A stretch of DNA of 64,000 bases from Conchiformibius steedae (GTDB lineage Bacteria; Pseudomonadota; Gammaproteobacteria; Burkholderiales; Neisseriaceae). The stretch is from NCBI RefSeq assembly GCF_014054725.1, contig NZ_CP059563.1, positions 1 through 64,000 of the forward strand. The letters are read 5' to 3'. How positions within the stretch are numbered: position 1 is the first letter of the stretch; each line of letters opens with the position of its first letter. The notes below the pieces were generated by a model, which had not been told where the DNA came from, made no database searches, and worked only from the letters and a program-made list of their open reading frames with translations. Below are positions 62,488 through 64,000 of the stretch, in pieces. Both the position numbers and the translations under genes were made by a program.

Positions 62488-63252
62488 TTACAGCCGCATT
62501 TCAATACCTGCTTGGCGCATTTGCCGTTTGGCTTCGGCAATGGATACTTCGCCAAAGTGGAAAATACTGGCTGCCAGCACAGCATCGGCGTGTCCTTGGC
62601 TGATGCCTTCAATTAAATGTTGAATATTGCCTACGCCACCCGATGCAATCACGGGAATATCCACCGCATCGGCAACGGCACGGGTAAGCGGCAGATTAAA
62701 GCCGTTTTTGGTACCGTCTCTGTCCATGCTGGTAAGCAGGATTTCGCCTGCGCCGCGTGTTTGCAGTTCACGCGCCCATGCTACGGCATCCATGCCTGTG
62801 GGTTTGCGTCCACCGTGGGTAAACACTTCCCAACGGCTGTTGTCGGCATTAACGGCTTTGGCATCTACAGCCGCCACAATGGCTTGCGAACCAAAAAACG
62901 CCGCCGCTTCGTCCACCAATTCGGGACGGGTAACGGCGGCGGAATTGATACCAACTTTGTCTGCACCCGCGTTCAGCAAACGGCGCACATCTGCCACGCT
63001 GCGCACACCGCCGCCCACGGTAAGCGGGATAAACACTTGTGAGGCAACGGCTTCAATCACATGCAAAATGGTGTCGCGGTTGTCGCTGCTGGCGGTAATG
63101 TCTAAAAACACCAGTTCGTCTGCGCCTTCGTCGTTATAGCGTTTGGCAACGGCAACAGGGTCGCCCGCATCGCGCAACCCAACAAAGTTTACGCCTTTGA
63201 CCACACGTCCGTTGTCCACATCCAAGCAGGGGATAATGCGTTTGGCAAGCAT
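62488..63252 (-). CDS. hisF: Imidazole glycerol phosphate synthase cyclase subunit HisF
   Basis: HisF with HisH makes imidazole glycerol phosphate and AICAR in histidine synthesis. The 254-residue TIM barrel has the catalytic Asp11 in [50 protein letters not shown], and Asp130-type [11 protein letters not shown], with the phosphate-binding loops VIASGGVGN. Start [10 protein letters not shown] is used; the long upstream extension is rejected. hisA lies upstream, separated by a small membrane-protein gene and a terminator. Confidence 0.97.
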   Translation of the reverse strand: MLAKRIIPCLDVDNGRVVKGVNFVGLRDAGDPVAVAKRYNDEGADELVFLDITASSDNRDTILHVIEAVASQVFIPLTVGGGVRSVADVRRLLNAGADKVGINSAAVTRPELVDEAAAFFGSQAIVAAVDAKAVNADNSRWEVFTHGGRKPTGMDAVAWARELQTRGAGEILLTSMDRDGTKNGFNLPLTRAVADAVDIPVIASGGVGNIQHLIEGISQGHADAVLAASIFHFGEVSIAEAKRQMRQAGIEMRL

Positions 63253-63280
63253 GGGTTTACTTTCTAAAAATAAAAATTTA

Positions 63281-63322
63281 AAAAAATCGGGTGTGCCAAA
63301 CGCACACGGCGCGGCACACCCG
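63281..63322 (-). terminator. Terminator between the small membrane gene and hisF
   Basis: CGGGTGTGCC and GGCACACCCG pair around 15 bases; on the minus strand ATTTTTTTAAATTTTT follows. It would separate hisF transcription from the upstream genes, at least partly. Confidence 0.88.
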
Positions 63323-63341
63323 TGACAACAGCAGCGGCAGA

Positions 63342-63692
63342 TTATGCCACCCAACTGCCTACTTTTGCCATGCCTTCGGCACTGAACAGCCACTGTGCCA
63401 AAAAGAACCAACCCACGGCAGAACCGATGGCAATGGTCAGATTCAGCGACATATTGTTGGAAAAACGGTCAATCAGTTCCAAGGTAATCACCGAATACAC
63501 AAACAAAATACCCCATACTGCCAGCATGGTGGCATCAAAATGGGGCGGACCGCTCCATTCCATCAGGCTTTTTGCCACAATCGCCACAATGGTAATCCCA
63601 AAGGATTCCATAATGGAATTGACATCGCGGTTCGCCGACCAAATGCACCAAAAACCCAACACGAACGCAGTCAGCATAAATGCACCGTTCAT
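63342..63692 (-). CDS. Unknown small membrane protein between hisA and hisF
   Basis: The 116-residue protein has about four hydrophobic helices ([70 protein letters not shown]). No family is recognised and no link to histidine synthesis is evident. AAAGGAACTG lies before the start. A strong terminator follows its stop, so it may be cotranscribed with hisA but not hisF. Confidence 0.8.
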   Translation of the reverse strand: MNGAFMLTAFVLGFWCIWSANRDVNSIMESFGITIVAIVAKSLMEWSGPPHFDATMLAVWGILFVYSVITLELIDRFSNNMSLNLTIAIGSAVGWFFLAQWLFSAEGMAKVGSWVA

Positions 63693-63723
63693 AAACAGTT
63701 CCTTTTCGTTTTATTTATTAAAA

Positions 63724-64000
63724 TCATGATAATGTAGATAATTCGTCTGCCAAAGCTTGGGCTTGGGCAAAATCAATGCTGCCTTCGTAAATCGCCCGTC
63801 CCGTTATCGCGCCGCTGATGCCCGCAGGCGCGGCGGCGCACAGGGTGCGGATGTCGTCCAAGCTGCTTAATCCGCCTGATGCGATAATCGGCAAACCCGA
63901 TGCCTGTGCCAACGCAGCAGTGGCGTCAATGTTGACACCACTCATCATGCCATCGCGCCCGATATCGGTGTAAATCACGGCGTTTACGCCGTCATCAGCA
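63724..64000 (-). CDS. hisA: Phosphoribosylformimino-AICAR-ribotide isomerase HisA, C-terminal part
   Basis: Only the last 91 or so codons are in the window; the gene continues past the right edge. The visible part has [17 protein letters not shown] (catalytic Asp region of the second half-barrel), [16 protein letters not shown] and the phosphate-loop [14 protein letters not shown], all typical of HisA, which isomerises the intermediate before HisHF in histidine synthesis. It is 31 bases upstream of the small membrane gene on the same strand. Confidence 0.95.
   Translation of the reverse strand, partial: ADDGVNAVIYTDIGRDGMMSGVNIDATAALAQASGLPIIASGGLSSLDDIRTLCAAAPAGISGAITGRAIYEGSIDFAQAQALADELSTLS

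Overview
The window looks like a chromosomal segment of a Neisseriaceae bacterium of roughly 50% GC. It starts at dnaA-dnaN. The repeated 12-mer AGGCTGCCTGAA, often as an inverted pair acting as a terminator, matches the DNA-uptake-sequence dialect described for Simonsiella-like members of the family. Correia-type miniature repeats, tandem bacterioferritins, an adhesin complex protein, EarP, a Slam-type surface lipoprotein and an ECF sigma/anti-sigma pair like Neisseria Ecf/MseR all fit. The genus is an inference; no rRNA is present.

Layout. 0.1-3.3 kb: dnaA, carrying a striking 27-copy 15-bp minisatellite, then dnaN. 3.5-7.5 kb: a complete lipid-transport operon mlaFEDCB-mlaA. 7.6-11.3 kb: small conserved genes, a TlpA-like thioredoxin and a large unknown protein. 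11.3-17.2 kb: tRNA-Leu, queA, a WG-repeat protein, a membrane protein between two inverted Correia-like elements, and typA. 17.5-22.1 kb: bacterioferritin pair, pssA, a YnfA-type gene, a U32 peptidase-family gene and a Nudix gene. 22.1-23.8 kb: two paralogous unknown genes, one mosaic in base composition. 23.9-29.5 kb: mutL, TraB/GumN, DoxX, LysR, earP. 30.0-34.4 kb: adhesin complex protein, then a copper-RiPP-type operon. 34.5-46.4 kb: hutC-like regulator, AGCS symporter, lipoprotein, ETF-QO, unknown 597-aa protein, tRNA-Ile2, cspA, clpS-clpA, selO. 46.5-49.8 kb: VWA lipoprotein, an XRE regulator broken by an amber codon, a surface lipoprotein. 49.8-55.7 kb: leuS, SDR protein, dld, yigZ. 55.7-58.2 kb: an AT-rich cluster of three orphan immunity-like genes ending in a stub of an AHH nuclease. 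58.2-64 kb: DUF4149 protein, greA, lipoprotein, pyrD, TSUP permease, hisF and partial hisA.

The most notable system is the leftward operon 34307-30578. It encodes a DoxX/HvfX-like membrane protein, two different Cys-rich precursor peptides (one with a lipoprotein signal and six EGKCG motifs, one with a secretory signal and five looser ACG/NCG/KCG motifs), an MNIO (DUF692) maturase, its DUF2063 partner, an ECF sigma factor and a zinc-finger anti-sigma. A candidate ECF promoter sits ahead of the first gene and a large nested inverted repeat lies between precursors and maturase. This resembles the HvfABC/bufferin copper-binding RiPP family, but the paired soluble-type and lipid-anchored-type precursors deserve attention. 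Second in interest are the DnaA linker minisatellite and the immunity-gene island with its toxin remnant.
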